Shown: positions 53,589 to 61,401 of the stretch, piece after piece
Layout of the letters: each line of letters starts with the position of its first letter
Position numbering within the stretch: the first letter of the stretch is position 1
Origin: Sediminibacterium sp.
GTDB taxonomy: Bacteria; Bacteroidota; Bacteroidia; Chitinophagales; Chitinophagaceae
Direction of reading: 5' to 3'
DNA: 64,000 bases
Assembly: GCA_017537025.1 (NCBI GenBank)
Contig: JAFWCB010000008.1
Location: forward strand, 186,001-250,000
The notes under the pieces: model-generated
The model's database searches: none
Seen by the model: only the letters and a program-made list of their open reading frames with translations
What the model was told of the DNA's origin: nothing
Position numbers and translations under genes: made by a program

Positions 53589-54062
53589 CTATCGTCTATC
53601 GTCTATCGTCGTTTCAGCTATTCCCATCAAATTATCATATACTCTCTGAAAAACCGATTTCACTGTTTCAATCTCATGTTTTTCAACGCCTTCCAATGCC
53701 TCATTCATGGTTTGATTGGCTAAGTCAATAGTAATATGTTGCAGTTCTAAAGCAGCATCGGTTAACTGTACTAAGTTTATTCTTCTATCTGTAGGGGAAG
53801 CTACCCGCTTCACCAGTTTTTGTTTTTCCAAATTGTCTATCAATCTGGTAATACTGGGCTTATCGCGGAATGTACGGTTACAAAGTTCTTGCTGACTCAA
53901 TCCGTCTTCTTTCCATAGATGATATAAAACACTCCATTGTTCAATGGTAATTTCAAGTCCGGCAGACCTAAAATTCTTCTGTAAGCGCCTGGCAACGGCT
54001 GTTGAAGCCATCCCATTGATAACACTGTACAATTCTCCTCTTCTAAAATGGTTGTTTGACAT
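53589..54062 (-). CDS. MarR-family transcriptional regulator
   Basis: The protein has 157 residues from MSNNHFRRGELYSVINGMAS. The winged helix reads QWSVLYHLWKEDGLSQQELC, NRTFRDKPSITRLIDNLEKQ and LVKRVASPTDRRINLVQLTD. The frame opens at 54116, but the extra 18 residues are not MarR-like and would run into the palindrome at 54067-54082. It is divergent from the alpha/beta hydrolase gene and probably regulates it or itself. The acyl-CoA dehydrogenase follows downstream on the same strand, so it could be another target. Confidence 0.92.
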   Translation of the reverse strand: MSNNHFRRGELYSVINGMASTAVARRLQKNFRSAGLEITIEQWSVLYHLWKEDGLSQQELCNRTFRDKPSITRLIDNLEKQKLVKRVASPTDRRINLVQLTDAALELQHITIDLANQTMNEALEGVEKHEIETVKSVFQRVYDNLMGIAETTIDDRR

Positions 54063-54066
54063 ATAG

Positions 54067-54082
54067 TTAGTTATGCAACTAA
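54067..54082. promoter_or_regulatory. Candidate MarR operator
   Basis: TTAGTTATGCAACTAA is a perfect 6-4-6 palindrome that starts 5 nt upstream of the marR ATG. Its position and length fit a MarR dimer site controlling its own gene and the divergent hydrolase. Confidence 0.6.
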
Positions 54083-54139
54083 TTTCAAAATAAGTTCGTT
54101 TCTTTGATACTACCAAGAATAAAACACTAAATTTTTAAA

Positions 54140-54946
54140 ATGGAGTCGTTTTTCATACCCTACCAGGATTCGAGCTTCCATGCCATAAAGTATGGTAAAG
54201 GGCAGGATGTTATTTTGTGTTTTCATGGATATGGGGAAGAAGCAGGTACTTATTGGATATTCGAAGAATTATTGGGGGATAGATATAGCCTGATAGCTAT
54301 TGATATGCCGTTTCATGGGAAAACAGACTGGAGGGGGCCCTTACTCTTTACCGTACATGCGCTTATTGAGATAATAAATAGGATAATAGGCTCGCCTGAT
54401 AACCAGTTTATTTTGATGGGTTATAGTATGGGGGGAAGGGTAGCATTCCGCCTGTTAGAAGCTATTCCTGAGCGGGTTAAAAAATTGGTTTTAGTAGCTC
54501 CCGACGGATTGCATAAGAATCCATGGCAAAGATTCTCTACACAAACTTGTATTGGCAATCGTTTATTTAAGTTCACTATGGCAAATCCCGGTTGGCTGTT
54601 TGGGTTGATGAAAACGGCTTTTGCGTTACGGTTGCTAAACCCCAGTATTGAAAAATTCATACGATATTATTTAGATGAAGAGCAACAGCGATTGATGTTA
54701 TACAAAAGGTGGACGACCATGCGAAATTTTCGTCCATCCATTTCCCGGCTTCAGCAAGTTTTTATGAAAAAACAAATACCCTTGCATATTTTCTTTGGAA
54801 AGTATGATCGTGTAATCGTTGCCAAAAGGGGGTACACATTTGCTAAGAAACTGCCTTCGGTTTATATCAGGGAAATAGAAGCAGGTCACCAATTATTACA
54901 TCAAAAATATGCTATACAAATAGCCGAACCACTTATGCAGGAATAG
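54140..54946 (+). CDS. Alpha/beta hydrolase
   Basis: The protein has 268 residues. The triad is visible: nucleophile Ser in MGYSMGGRVAF, Asp in FFGKYDRVI and His in IEAGHQLLHQK. Other features: ILCFHGYGEEAGTYWIFEEL and LIAIDMPFHGKTDWRG. No signal peptide, so it acts in the cytoplasm. The substrate is unknown. It is divergent from marR and 15 nt before the glycosyltransferase gene, so the two may be co-transcribed. Confidence 0.88.
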   Translation: MESFFIPYQDSSFHAIKYGKGQDVILCFHGYGEEAGTYWIFEELLGDRYSLIAIDMPFHGKTDWRGPLLFTVHALIEIINRIIGSPDNQFILMGYSMGGRVAFRLLEAIPERVKKLVLVAPDGLHKNPWQRFSTQTCIGNRLFKFTMANPGWLFGLMKTAFALRLLNPSIEKFIRYYLDEEQQRLMLYKRWTTMRNFRPSISRLQQVFMKKQIPLHIFFGKYDRVIVAKRGYTFAKKLPSVYIREIEAGHQLLHQKYAIQIAEPLMQE

Positions 54947-54961
54947 CTTTTCTTTGCGGTA

Positions 54962-56107
54962 ATGCTTATTTTCATTGCTTTCATATGGGTATTAGCTTTT
55001 TTATACGCGGTGTTAATATTATTGTATCGCCACTGGTTTAATCGGCTGCAAGCATTTACACCTAATGTTACTTCTAATCCGCAAATTTTTTTCTCGATCA
55101 TTATTCCGGCCCGTAATGAAGAAAATAATATAGGTGCTTGTTTAGCAGCTATTGCCAAGCAACAATACCCGGCATATTTAATGGAAGTGATAGTGGTAGA
55201 TGATCATTCTGAAGATAATACCGCTCAGGTAGTTTTGCAATATCAATCAATACTGCCCGGCTTACGAATAATCTATTTAAAAGATCATTTGCTAGGAAGG
55301 ATAATTAATGCCTATAAAAAGAAAGCGATCGAAATTGCCATTGCGCAAGCAAAAGGAAATTGGATAGTAACTACCGATGCCGATTGCACAATGGGGAGTA
55401 ATTGGTTGAATTTTTTAGGTGCCTATATAGAGCAATATCAACCGGTATTAGTGGCGGCACCGGTAGTATTTGAAAAAAAGAATGGGTTATTGGGTAATTT
55501 TCAATTACTTGATTTTGTAAGCTTACAAGGCATCACTGCTGCTGCGGTAGCTGCCGGATATCATAGTATGTGTAATGGGGCAAATTTAGCCTATGCTAAA
55601 CAAGCTTTTTATGATGTTGGTCAATTCGCCGGAATCGACCAAATAGCGAGTGGTGATGATATGCTTTTAATGTATAAGATGAAGAAAAAATTCCCGGGTA
55701 AAATGGGTTTCTTATTTCATCGAGGGGCTATTGTGTACACAGCCCCGGTAAACAGTTGGCGAGCTTTTTTTCAACAGCGGATCCGCTGGGCAAGTAAAGC
55801 CGATAGCTACGCAGATAAAACCATATTTTATGTGTTGCTGATTGTGTATCTGTTAAATGCTTCTATCCTAGTTACTTTTATTATAGGATGCTGGAATGAA
55901 TGGGTATTCTCTCAGGCAGTTTTATTGCTTTTTTTTAAAACTGCCATTGAGTTAAGTTTTATGATACCCGTAGCCAATTTTTTCTCGGTGAGCCAAAGAC
56001 TTTGGTTATTTCCATTTTTACAACCCCTACATATTATATATACTGTTATTGCGGGCTGGCTAGGTAAGTTTGGCAGTTATGAGTGGAAGCAACGAAAAGT
56101 AAATTAA
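54962..56107 (+). CDS. Membrane-anchored family 2 glycosyltransferase
   Basis: The protein has 381 residues. An N-terminal helix (MLIFIAFIWVLAFLYAVLIL) is followed by a GT-A domain: SIIIPARNEENNIGACLAAI, VIVVDDHSEDNTAQV, VTTDADC (DxD) and QQRIRWASKAD (Q/RxxRW). Further hydrophobic helices close the protein. It transfers sugar to a lipid or polysaccharide acceptor. With the O-antigen ligase-like and Wzz-like genes nearby on the opposite strand, a surface-polysaccharide role is likely. Confidence 0.9.
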   Translation: MLIFIAFIWVLAFLYAVLILLYRHWFNRLQAFTPNVTSNPQIFFSIIIPARNEENNIGACLAAIAKQQYPAYLMEVIVVDDHSEDNTAQVVLQYQSILPGLRIIYLKDHLLGRIINAYKKKAIEIAIAQAKGNWIVTTDADCTMGSNWLNFLGAYIEQYQPVLVAAPVVFEKKNGLLGNFQLLDFVSLQGITAAAVAAGYHSMCNGANLAYAKQAFYDVGQFAGIDQIASGDDMLLMYKMKKKFPGKMGFLFHRGAIVYTAPVNSWRAFFQQRIRWASKADSYADKTIFYVLLIVYLLNASILVTFIIGCWNEWVFSQAVLLLFFKTAIELSFMIPVANFFSVSQRLWLFPFLQPLHIIYTVIAGWLGKFGSYEWKQRKVN

Positions 56108-56114
56108 GCTCCTG

Positions 56115-56210
56115 TCATTTTCTTTTTTCTTTCCTCAGGTAACCATACATATAGTAACAAAGAAACAAGCGCTAATAAAACAGCTAAAAAAGTAAAAAAG
56201 GATTTCATAA
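56115..56210 (-). CDS. Possible 31-residue single-helix membrane peptide
   Basis: ATG at 56210 and TGA at 56115-56117 give MKSFFTFLAVLLALVSFCYY, then MYGYLRKEKRK: one membrane helix with a basic tail. It follows the O-antigen ligase gene by 95 nt on the same strand and is just after the GT2 gene end. The hydrophobic helix plus charged end is typical of small membrane proteins, but a 31-codon ORF can occur by chance. Confidence 0.4.
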
Positions 56211-56305
56211 TGGATGTTTTTAATTGGATAGCTGAATGTACAAAAAGTTTAAATGTATTTTAAAATATCGGTGAATTTAATTTAACAATTACTTAGCATT
56301 AGATA

Positions 56306-57601
56306 CTATTCGTAATTATATCGCTGCTTTCCCGCTAAATTCGTCTGTGATTGTAGTGAAATAACTACGGAACAAATGAGCCAAAATATCCCACCAACTT
56401 TATCAGTTTCCAAAAGATCGCTAAAAAAATTGAGGAAAAGGATCATGGCCAATGTGGTTCCGGAAACAATGGCTAATTGTTTGTGAAGTGGGTTTGAAGA
56501 ATGGGTATATATTTTTTGGCAGTAAACAAACATATATACTATCAGCAATAGAAATATACATAAACCCGGAAGCCCCTGTTCAATGGTTGTCAATAAAAAA
56601 TAATTATGCACAGTTGAATGGTCAGGATTATTACTGACCCAGGTTTTATAAGCAGGTAGGGTATAGGCTTTATAAGTAGGGTAAAAACTATTGGTGCCGA
56701 ATCCGGTTATGGGTTTATCAGCAACCATATAAGCCCCGGCTATCCACCGATAAATACGTTCTCCGTTTGAAACATCTTCTAATGTTACGGTAGCTGCTAA
56801 ATGTTCATTTAATTTTTCATGGAAATAAGTTTGATCGTGTTTAGGTCGGAAACTTAAGAAACGTTGGTTTTGTACCATCACAAAAATGGAAATACAGATA
56901 GCTATAGCACTAAATGTTATGGCTACTTGCATGATTCCTTTTTTAATAAACCCATACGCTAATATGCCAACAAGTAATGCCAGCCAAGCACCGCGGGAAT
57001 AAGCTACAATTAATCCGGCAAAAGCTATTACAAGTAAAATTGATATCCCTAAACGTAGGTTGCTTTTTGGCGCGGATGCTTTTAACAAAATATAGCCCGT
57101 TGGGAATAAACATACTAAGAGCGCACTATAATTTACATGGTTTCTAAAGAAAGGGAAAAGGCTTTTGTTGATGCCAATAAATGAAAATTGGAAGCCGGCA
57201 TGCCGAACTATTGCCACTATAATCATGATACTCATGCTTATGCATAAGCAACTTGCGAGTGTTATCCAATGTTTTTTTTCTTGTATAACAAGTGGTAGCA
57301 ATATACAGTATGGTATGATATACCAGCACTTGGCGAGAAAAAATTTAAAAGATAAGAGGGGGGTAGTAGAAAAGATAATATTGATGAGCCACCATACCAT
57401 TTGTGCGCTAATGAGTAATAGCAACGGAGATTGTAAAACGGCGTAAAAGTATTTAGGTGAATAGCAAATAAATAGAATGGTAATAAAACTCAGTATAATG
57501 AGTATAGGTTCAAAAGGAAAATCGAGCGACAAAGAATCACCAATGGGTAATTCGGTGGAAAGTGGAAGTAGCGCGAATAATATATAGAAGATAAGCCTCA
57601 T
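56306..57601 (-). CDS. O-antigen ligase (Wzy_C/WaaL)-like membrane protein
   Basis: The protein has 431 residues with about eleven membrane helices. The periplasmic loop before the last helices holds RIYRWIAGAYMVADKPITGF and FGTNSFYPTYKAYTLP, then SNNPDHSTVHNYFLLTTIEQ: the region with the conserved His found in the Wzy_C family. It would join polysaccharide chains to a lipid or polymerise repeat units. It is 4 nt after the Wzz-like gene, so both are one operon. Confidence 0.87.
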   Translation of the reverse strand: MRLIFYILFALLPLSTELPIGDSLSLDFPFEPILIILSFITILFICYSPKYFYAVLQSPLLLLISAQMVWWLINIIFSTTPLLSFKFFLAKCWYIIPYCILLPLVIQEKKHWITLASCLCISMSIMIIVAIVRHAGFQFSFIGINKSLFPFFRNHVNYSALLVCLFPTGYILLKASAPKSNLRLGISILLVIAFAGLIVAYSRGAWLALLVGILAYGFIKKGIMQVAITFSAIAICISIFVMVQNQRFLSFRPKHDQTYFHEKLNEHLAATVTLEDVSNGERIYRWIAGAYMVADKPITGFGTNSFYPTYKAYTLPAYKTWVSNNPDHSTVHNYFLLTTIEQGLPGLCIFLLLIVYMFVYCQKIYTHSSNPLHKQLAIVSGTTLAMILFLNFFSDLLETDKVGGIFWLICSVVISLQSQTNLAGKQRYNYE

Positions 57602-57605
57602 AGCA

Positions 57606-58406
57606 TCAGGCTAATCTATTTTTTATAGCTACAATTACACAGGCTATCATAAAACCACTGAGGGTAATGAGTGTAATTAGTAAAGTTTTGTTCGGAACTA
57701 TTTCTACTCGAGTGGGATTAGCGTATTCGGCAAGAATTAAAAAATTGGGAGAAACAGTTTGTTGTTGTTTCCATTCCGCTATCGTTTTTTCCTGATTACT
57801 GATTATGTTTTCTAATTGTAATTTACCTGTTTCGCTAATGGTAGGATTGTTTAGGGAGTCTTTATTTTTTTGAATAGAGTTGCTGATTGCCTGAATAATT
57901 TTATCTTCTTCTTTTTTTATTAATGACTGTAAATGGATATTGGTTTGTGTGGCAATATCATTGGCAACGCTTGCAGCTATTTGAGCATTGGGTAGCTCAA
58001 CACTAATAAGCAATTGATCTTTATCGGATCGTTGAATGGATATATCTTTTCTGAATGAGCGTAAATTAACAAAGTCATCTTTTTGCTGATAGTATGTAGC
58101 AAGATTATTTTTGACAAAAACTGTATACAGTATCGTATCCGATTCTGCGATAGCTCTTAGCCTGTCGAGGTCGTCTGTATTACCAAAATAAGAATATAGA
58201 TCTTTTATATTCGGATTACTGAGTCGGGCTTTATCGTTTAGTAAAGGATTACCGGCCAATGCGCTCGCTGTAGCTTTAAACCTGGGACTGAGTAAGAAGG
58301 CTGTGCTGGCGCCGATGAGTGCTGCTAATACAGAGATGCTAAGTAAAAATCGTATATTCTTTACTAATAGTTTTATAAGCGTAAGTAAGTTTAGGTTGTT
58401 TTCCAT
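57606..58406 (-). CDS. Wzz-type chain-length determinant protein
   Basis: The protein has 266 residues. Helices at both ends (FLLSISVLAALIGASTAFLL and LLITLITLSGFMIACVIVAI) enclose a periplasmic part with a coiled coil, ending in ...ANPTRVEIVPNK before the last helix, the Wzz pattern (Pro-rich start of the last segment). There is no cytoplasmic tyrosine kinase domain. It sets polysaccharide chain length with the Wzy_C-like protein that follows. The Lrp-type regulator gene lies 8 nt upstream, in the same direction. Confidence 0.88.
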   Translation of the reverse strand: MENNLNLLTLIKLLVKNIRFLLSISVLAALIGASTAFLLSPRFKATASALAGNPLLNDKARLSNPNIKDLYSYFGNTDDLDRLRAIAESDTILYTVFVKNNLATYYQQKDDFVNLRSFRKDISIQRSDKDQLLISVELPNAQIAASVANDIATQTNIHLQSLIKKEEDKIIQAISNSIQKNKDSLNNPTISETGKLQLENIISNQEKTIAEWKQQQTVSPNFLILAEYANPTRVEIVPNKTLLITLITLSGFMIACVIVAIKNRLA

Positions 58407-58414
58407 AAAAAAGA

Positions 58415-58885
58415 TTATCGGGGTGCAACAACAACATTTCTATTAATACTTTCTTCTAATGAAATAAAAGTTTCGGTTCTTTCGATACCTTTTATTTTCT
58501 GTAGTTCATCGTGTAAAACAAAGCGCATTTCCTGAATGTCTTTACAAACGATTTCTATAAACATGGAGTAATTGCCGGTTGTATAATTTAGGCGTACAAT
58601 TTGTTGAATTTTTTTGAGTTCTTTAGCAACCGTATCATACATGGAGCTTTTTTCAAGATAAATACCTATAAATGCAATTATGTCGTAACCTAGCGCTTTG
58701 AGATCAACAGAAAGTTTTTTACCTTTCACTACCTTCTGTTCTTCTAGTTTTTTGATACGTACATGAATGGTACCGCCAGAAACAAAAAGTTTCTTGCCTA
58801 AATCGGCGTAAGATATCTCTGCATTTTCCATCATTTCCTGAATGATTTGGAAATCGAGTTTGTCGAGATTCAATTTTCCGGACAT
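58415..58885 (-). CDS. Lrp/AsnC-family transcriptional regulator
   Basis: The protein has 156 residues. The helix-turn-helix reads DFQIIQEMMENAEISYADLG and KKLFVSGGTIHVRIKKLEEQ, then the RAM domain starts at YDIIAFIGIYLEKSSMYDTV, with IVRLNYTTGNYSMFIEIVCK. It is a ligand-responsive dimer or octamer binder. The ATG at 58885 is used; a TTG at 58891 would add two residues. It is the first gene of an operon with Wzz and Wzy_C-like proteins. Inverted repeats lie upstream at 58902-58941. Confidence 0.93.
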   Translation of the reverse strand: MSGKLNLDKLDFQIIQEMMENAEISYADLGKKLFVSGGTIHVRIKKLEEQKVVKGKKLSVDLKALGYDIIAFIGIYLEKSSMYDTVAKELKKIQQIVRLNYTTGNYSMFIEIVCKDIQEMRFVLHDELQKIKGIERTETFISLEESINRNVVVAPR

Positions 58886-58901
58886 TTTCAATCTATTTTT
58901 T

Positions 58902-58941
58902 GATAATATTCAAATATAGTAATAATAAATTGAATAATATC
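58902..58941. promoter_or_regulatory. Inverted repeat upstream of the Lrp gene
   Basis: GATAATATTCAA (58902-58913) and TTGAATAATATC (58930-58941) are imperfect 12-bp inverted repeats with a 16-nt spacer. Outer ATTTTCAAT/ATTGAAAAT copies near 58884 and 58969 add a second layer. The run starts 16 nt before the Lrp ATG, so an autoregulatory Lrp operator is likely. Confidence 0.5.
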
Positions 58942-59032
58942 TATATTTTACAAAATTATATTGAAAATAGTTAAACTAATTCAGTTTTTACTGTATTTTT
59001 GATTTATCAAACAAACGATAGTTCTTATATAC

Positions 59033-59200
59033 TGTGGGGTGATGAAATTTTCGGCAGACATGCCCTCTTGTCTCGGGGGTGAAGATAAAAGGATAAACGT
59101 AGTATAGAGCCCCCGACGGTTCCGTCGGGGTCCAGGGTCGACCACTGAACTTTGTGCTATAGCTAACTTCTTCGTGGAGGTTCGATCCCTCCCCCTACAG
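59033..59200 (+). ncRNA. tRNA-like RNA with a very long variable region (anticodon GTC in the loop)
   Basis: A complete cloverleaf can be drawn with canonical spacing. Acceptor TGTGGGG pairs with CCCTACA (one G-U). After TG comes a 3-bp D-stem ATG/CAT around a 14-nt loop containing GG. After one base, the anticodon stem CCCTC/GGGGG encloses TTGTCTC (U33, anticodon GTC). The T-arm GGAGG-TTCGATC-CCTCC is perfect. Discriminator is G; CCA is not encoded. In place of the usual 5-20 nt variable loop, 96 nt (59080-59175) are inserted and can fold into a stacked arm: GAAG/CTTC, TAGTATAG/CTATAGCTA, CCCCGACGG/CCGTCGGGG. A terminator follows directly. G73, GTC and C38 agree with tRNA-Asp identity, but U37 and the first-base T are odd. 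Repeat insertion into a tRNA gene is an alternative. Confidence 0.6.
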
Positions 59201-59204
59201 CTTC

Positions 59205-59240
59205 AAAAAAAGCTCTGTATTATTAGTACAGAGCTTTTTT
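59205..59240. terminator. Bidirectional terminator after the tRNA-like RNA and LLM gene
   Basis: A perfect 9-bp stem AGCTCTGTA/TACAGAGCT with loop TTATTAG is preceded by AAAAAA and followed by TTTTTT. It lies 4 nt after the tRNA-like discriminator and can serve both strands. Confidence 0.9.
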
Positions 59241-59302
59241 ATTTTAGGGTTAGTATACAGCACTTTGATTCAGCAATGTGCCGATACCTAGATAGTATCA
59301 GA

Positions 59303-60331
59303 TCACGCATATTCCGCTTGAATGATCGCTTCCGAAAATCTTTCCATCTCTTCTAATTGTGGACTGCATTGCAATAAAAAGAAATCAACTCCTATTTTTT
59401 CAAATTCCCCGATACGATCCAATACTTGCTGATGTGTTCCGGTTAAACCTGTTCTAAGTCCGCGGTTACTTACAGAATAATCCTCCAAAGAAACTTTTTG
59501 TTCCAGCTGTGTTCCATTGAGCCATTGTTGATAGTTCTCATATCCCGGAGATCCAACTTTGATGTTCGTGATTCTTTCCAATTCTTTCTTTACTTCTAGT
59601 TCTGTTGACCGAATAATACTGTAAGCAGCAACCCCAAATTTCATTGGGGGTAATCCTTTTTTCTCTCTTCTTTCCGATAAGTCTTTTATTCTTCTGGCAA
59701 TTACTTCAGGATCATCTCCATGCATAACATAACCATCACAAGTAGATGAAATAAGGTCCTTTGCCCTCTCACTCTCACCACCCGCATAAATAAATGGTCG
59801 CGGATTCGATTTGGGCTTGGGTTGTAAAACATTATCCTTTACAGTATAATATTTTCCAGAAAAACTAAAATGATCCTGTTGCCATACACCATTTACAACA
59901 GATAACCATTCTTCTGTTCTCGCATACCTATCATCGTGCTGCTCAAACTGAACACCGTATTTTTCGGCCTCGTCTTTCCACCAACTACTTACCACATTCA
60001 ATGAAAGTCGGCCATTGCTGATATGATCAATATTAGCAGCAGCTTTAGCCAGTAATGCTGGATTGTGGAAAGTAGGCCTTACGGCAACCATTAATTCGAT
60101 GCTGTTTGTTACTGCAGCTAAGGCCGCAGCGGTACTCCAGGCATCTACACTGGGTGCATGAATGCCTTTGATATCATTCAAATTTAATTCGGCAATCAAT
60201 GAAATACTATATCCCAAATCTTCACTTCTGATCGTGAGTTTTTTAATGTATTCCCAATCGGCATACATGTGCTCATCCTCAACATTTCTTAACCAACCTC
60301 CAAAAACAGGTAACCAATATCCAAATTTCAT
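59303..60331 (-). CDS. LLM-class flavin-dependent monooxygenase
   Basis: The protein has 342 residues and the TIM-barrel of bacterial luciferase-like monooxygenases. Blocks: GYWLPVFGGWLRNVEDEH, SLIAELNLNDIKGIHAPSVD, NIDHISNGRLSLNVVSSWWK and RPFIYAGGESERAKDLISST. GRLSLNVVSSWW and ESERAKDL are typical of the alkanesulfonate/dimethylsulfone type. It would oxidise an organosulfur or similar substrate with FMNH2 and O2. It follows the ATP-grasp gene (gap 9 nt) in an operon led by the palindromic operator region. Confidence 0.85.
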   Translation of the reverse strand: MKFGYWLPVFGGWLRNVEDEHMYADWEYIKKLTIRSEDLGYSISLIAELNLNDIKGIHAPSVDAWSTAAALAAVTNSIELMVAVRPTFHNPALLAKAAANIDHISNGRLSLNVVSSWWKDEAEKYGVQFEQHDDRYARTEEWLSVVNGVWQQDHFSFSGKYYTVKDNVLQPKPKSNPRPFIYAGGESERAKDLISSTCDGYVMHGDDPEVIARRIKDLSERREKKGLPPMKFGVAAYSIIRSTELEVKKELERITNIKVGSPGYENYQQWLNGTQLEQKVSLEDYSVSNRGLRTGLTGTHQQVLDRIGEFEKIGVDFFLLQCSPQLEEMERFSEAIIQAEYA

Positions 60332-60340
60332 AGTATGTTT

Positions 60341-61321
60341 TTAAAATGTGTGAGCAACTTGTAAAGGCTCTTTTGCATAAATTTTCTCCTCAATAAAATC
60401 TACCAATCTTTCATGTGGGTTAAAGCCGATAACATTTACAGCATCTGCCACAAAATTGGATAGCGCATTTACATCATAATATAGGATTTCACCATCCCGG
60501 TCGTCGATGATATATTCAATACCTCCCACATCAATACCCGCTGATTGAACAATTTTTTCAACAGCATGTATCACTTCTGCCGGCGGATTGTATGCTTCTA
60601 CTCTTAATCCGGTTTTTGGCGCATCGAGTGCACAAGCATTTCGTACCAATTCTTTACCATCTGTAGTTTGACAGATATCTGCCGGACAAAGATTAAATGA
60701 CTCGCCGGAAGTGTATACTTTAATGGCATAAAGGAATTTGCCCCCTAACGTTTCAACTCTTGTTATATAGCCACCTCTCGCCGGAATATATTCTTGTACT
60801 AATGCTGTATGATCAATACCAAAATCAATCTGGTTTTGCAGGATATCTTCTGTTAAGCTTGCTTCTGAATTGTATTTCACGATTCCGGCACCACTTCCAC
60901 CAATATTCGCTTTTACAACAATAGGAAATCTTAATCCATGGGAAGCTCTAATTAATTGGCTACTATGATTTACCACTTTAGCTTTAGGATATTTGAAGCC
61001 AAGTTTTTGAATAAGGGAGAGCTGGTTTGCTTTCGATGTTTCATATTGAAACGCTTTGTAACCATTTATCGTTGGTACACCATTGTCTTCTAAAAATTTT
61101 AAATAAGACTGCGTATAAAAAATTCCCTGAGTTCCATTTCTTAGATACGCAGAGGGGCTCATTCTATTGAAAACAAGACTATATTTTCTGGTACCGTCTG
61201 CAATATCAAACTGATGATTAACCGCATCAATTTTTTCAAAGGGTAATCCTCTTTTTTCCAGCTCCGCAAATAAAGGCTTAAACCAGTCGGGATGTTCATA
61301 GTAAATCGCTATTGGTAACAT
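60341..61321 (-). CDS. ATP-grasp ligase, RimK/glutathione-synthase-like
   Basis: The protein has 326 residues. The ATP-grasp fold is seen in RFPIVVKANIGGSGAGIVKY (nucleotide loop), ALVQEYIPARGGYITRVETL and the metal-binding VGGIEYIIDDRDGEILYYDV with NALSNF. It joins a carboxylate to an amine or thiol with ATP; the substrate is unknown. It starts 26 nt from one copy of the palindromic operator. It is the first gene of the operon with the LLM monooxygenase. Confidence 0.86.
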   Translation of the reverse strand: MLPIAIYYEHPDWFKPLFAELEKRGLPFEKIDAVNHQFDIADGTRKYSLVFNRMSPSAYLRNGTQGIFYTQSYLKFLEDNGVPTINGYKAFQYETSKANQLSLIQKLGFKYPKAKVVNHSSQLIRASHGLRFPIVVKANIGGSGAGIVKYNSEASLTEDILQNQIDFGIDHTALVQEYIPARGGYITRVETLGGKFLYAIKVYTSGESFNLCPADICQTTDGKELVRNACALDAPKTGLRVEAYNPPAEVIHAVEKIVQSAGIDVGGIEYIIDDRDGEILYYDVNALSNFVADAVNVIGFNPHERLVDFIEEKIYAKEPLQVAHTF

Positions 61322-61346
61322 ATCTTTTTTAGGTAAAATTATATAA

Positions 61347-61365
61347 TTCTATTAAATTAGTAGAC
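61347..61365. promoter_or_regulatory. Palindromic operator, ATP-grasp side
   Basis: TTCTATTAAATTAGTAGAC is a near copy of the palindrome at 61402-61420: right arm TAGTAGAC is identical, left arm matches at 6 of 8 positions, and the 3-nt spacer is kept. It lies 26 nt upstream of the ATP-grasp ATG. Confidence 0.6.
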
Positions 61366-61401
61366 TTTTATTTTGGAGGAAGACTAATTTGTAGTAATTT
61401 T

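Noticed and set aside
59040-59056. Hammerhead ribozyme core (TGATGAAA)
   Set aside because: The core needs CTGANGA, a separate stem and then GAAA. Here the bases are contiguous and fit the D-arm of the cloverleaf instead.
59033-59200. tmRNA (ssrA)
   Set aside because: The element is 168 nt, far below the usual 350-400 nt. It has no tag reading frame, its 5' end lacks the conserved tmRNA start, and it has a normal anticodon arm, which tmRNA lacks.
59033-59200. tRNA with a group I intron or tRNA-Sec
   Set aside because: The extra sequence lies in the variable region and not in the anticodon loop, and 96 nt is too short for a group I intron. The loop reads GTC, not TCA, so it is not tRNA-Sec.
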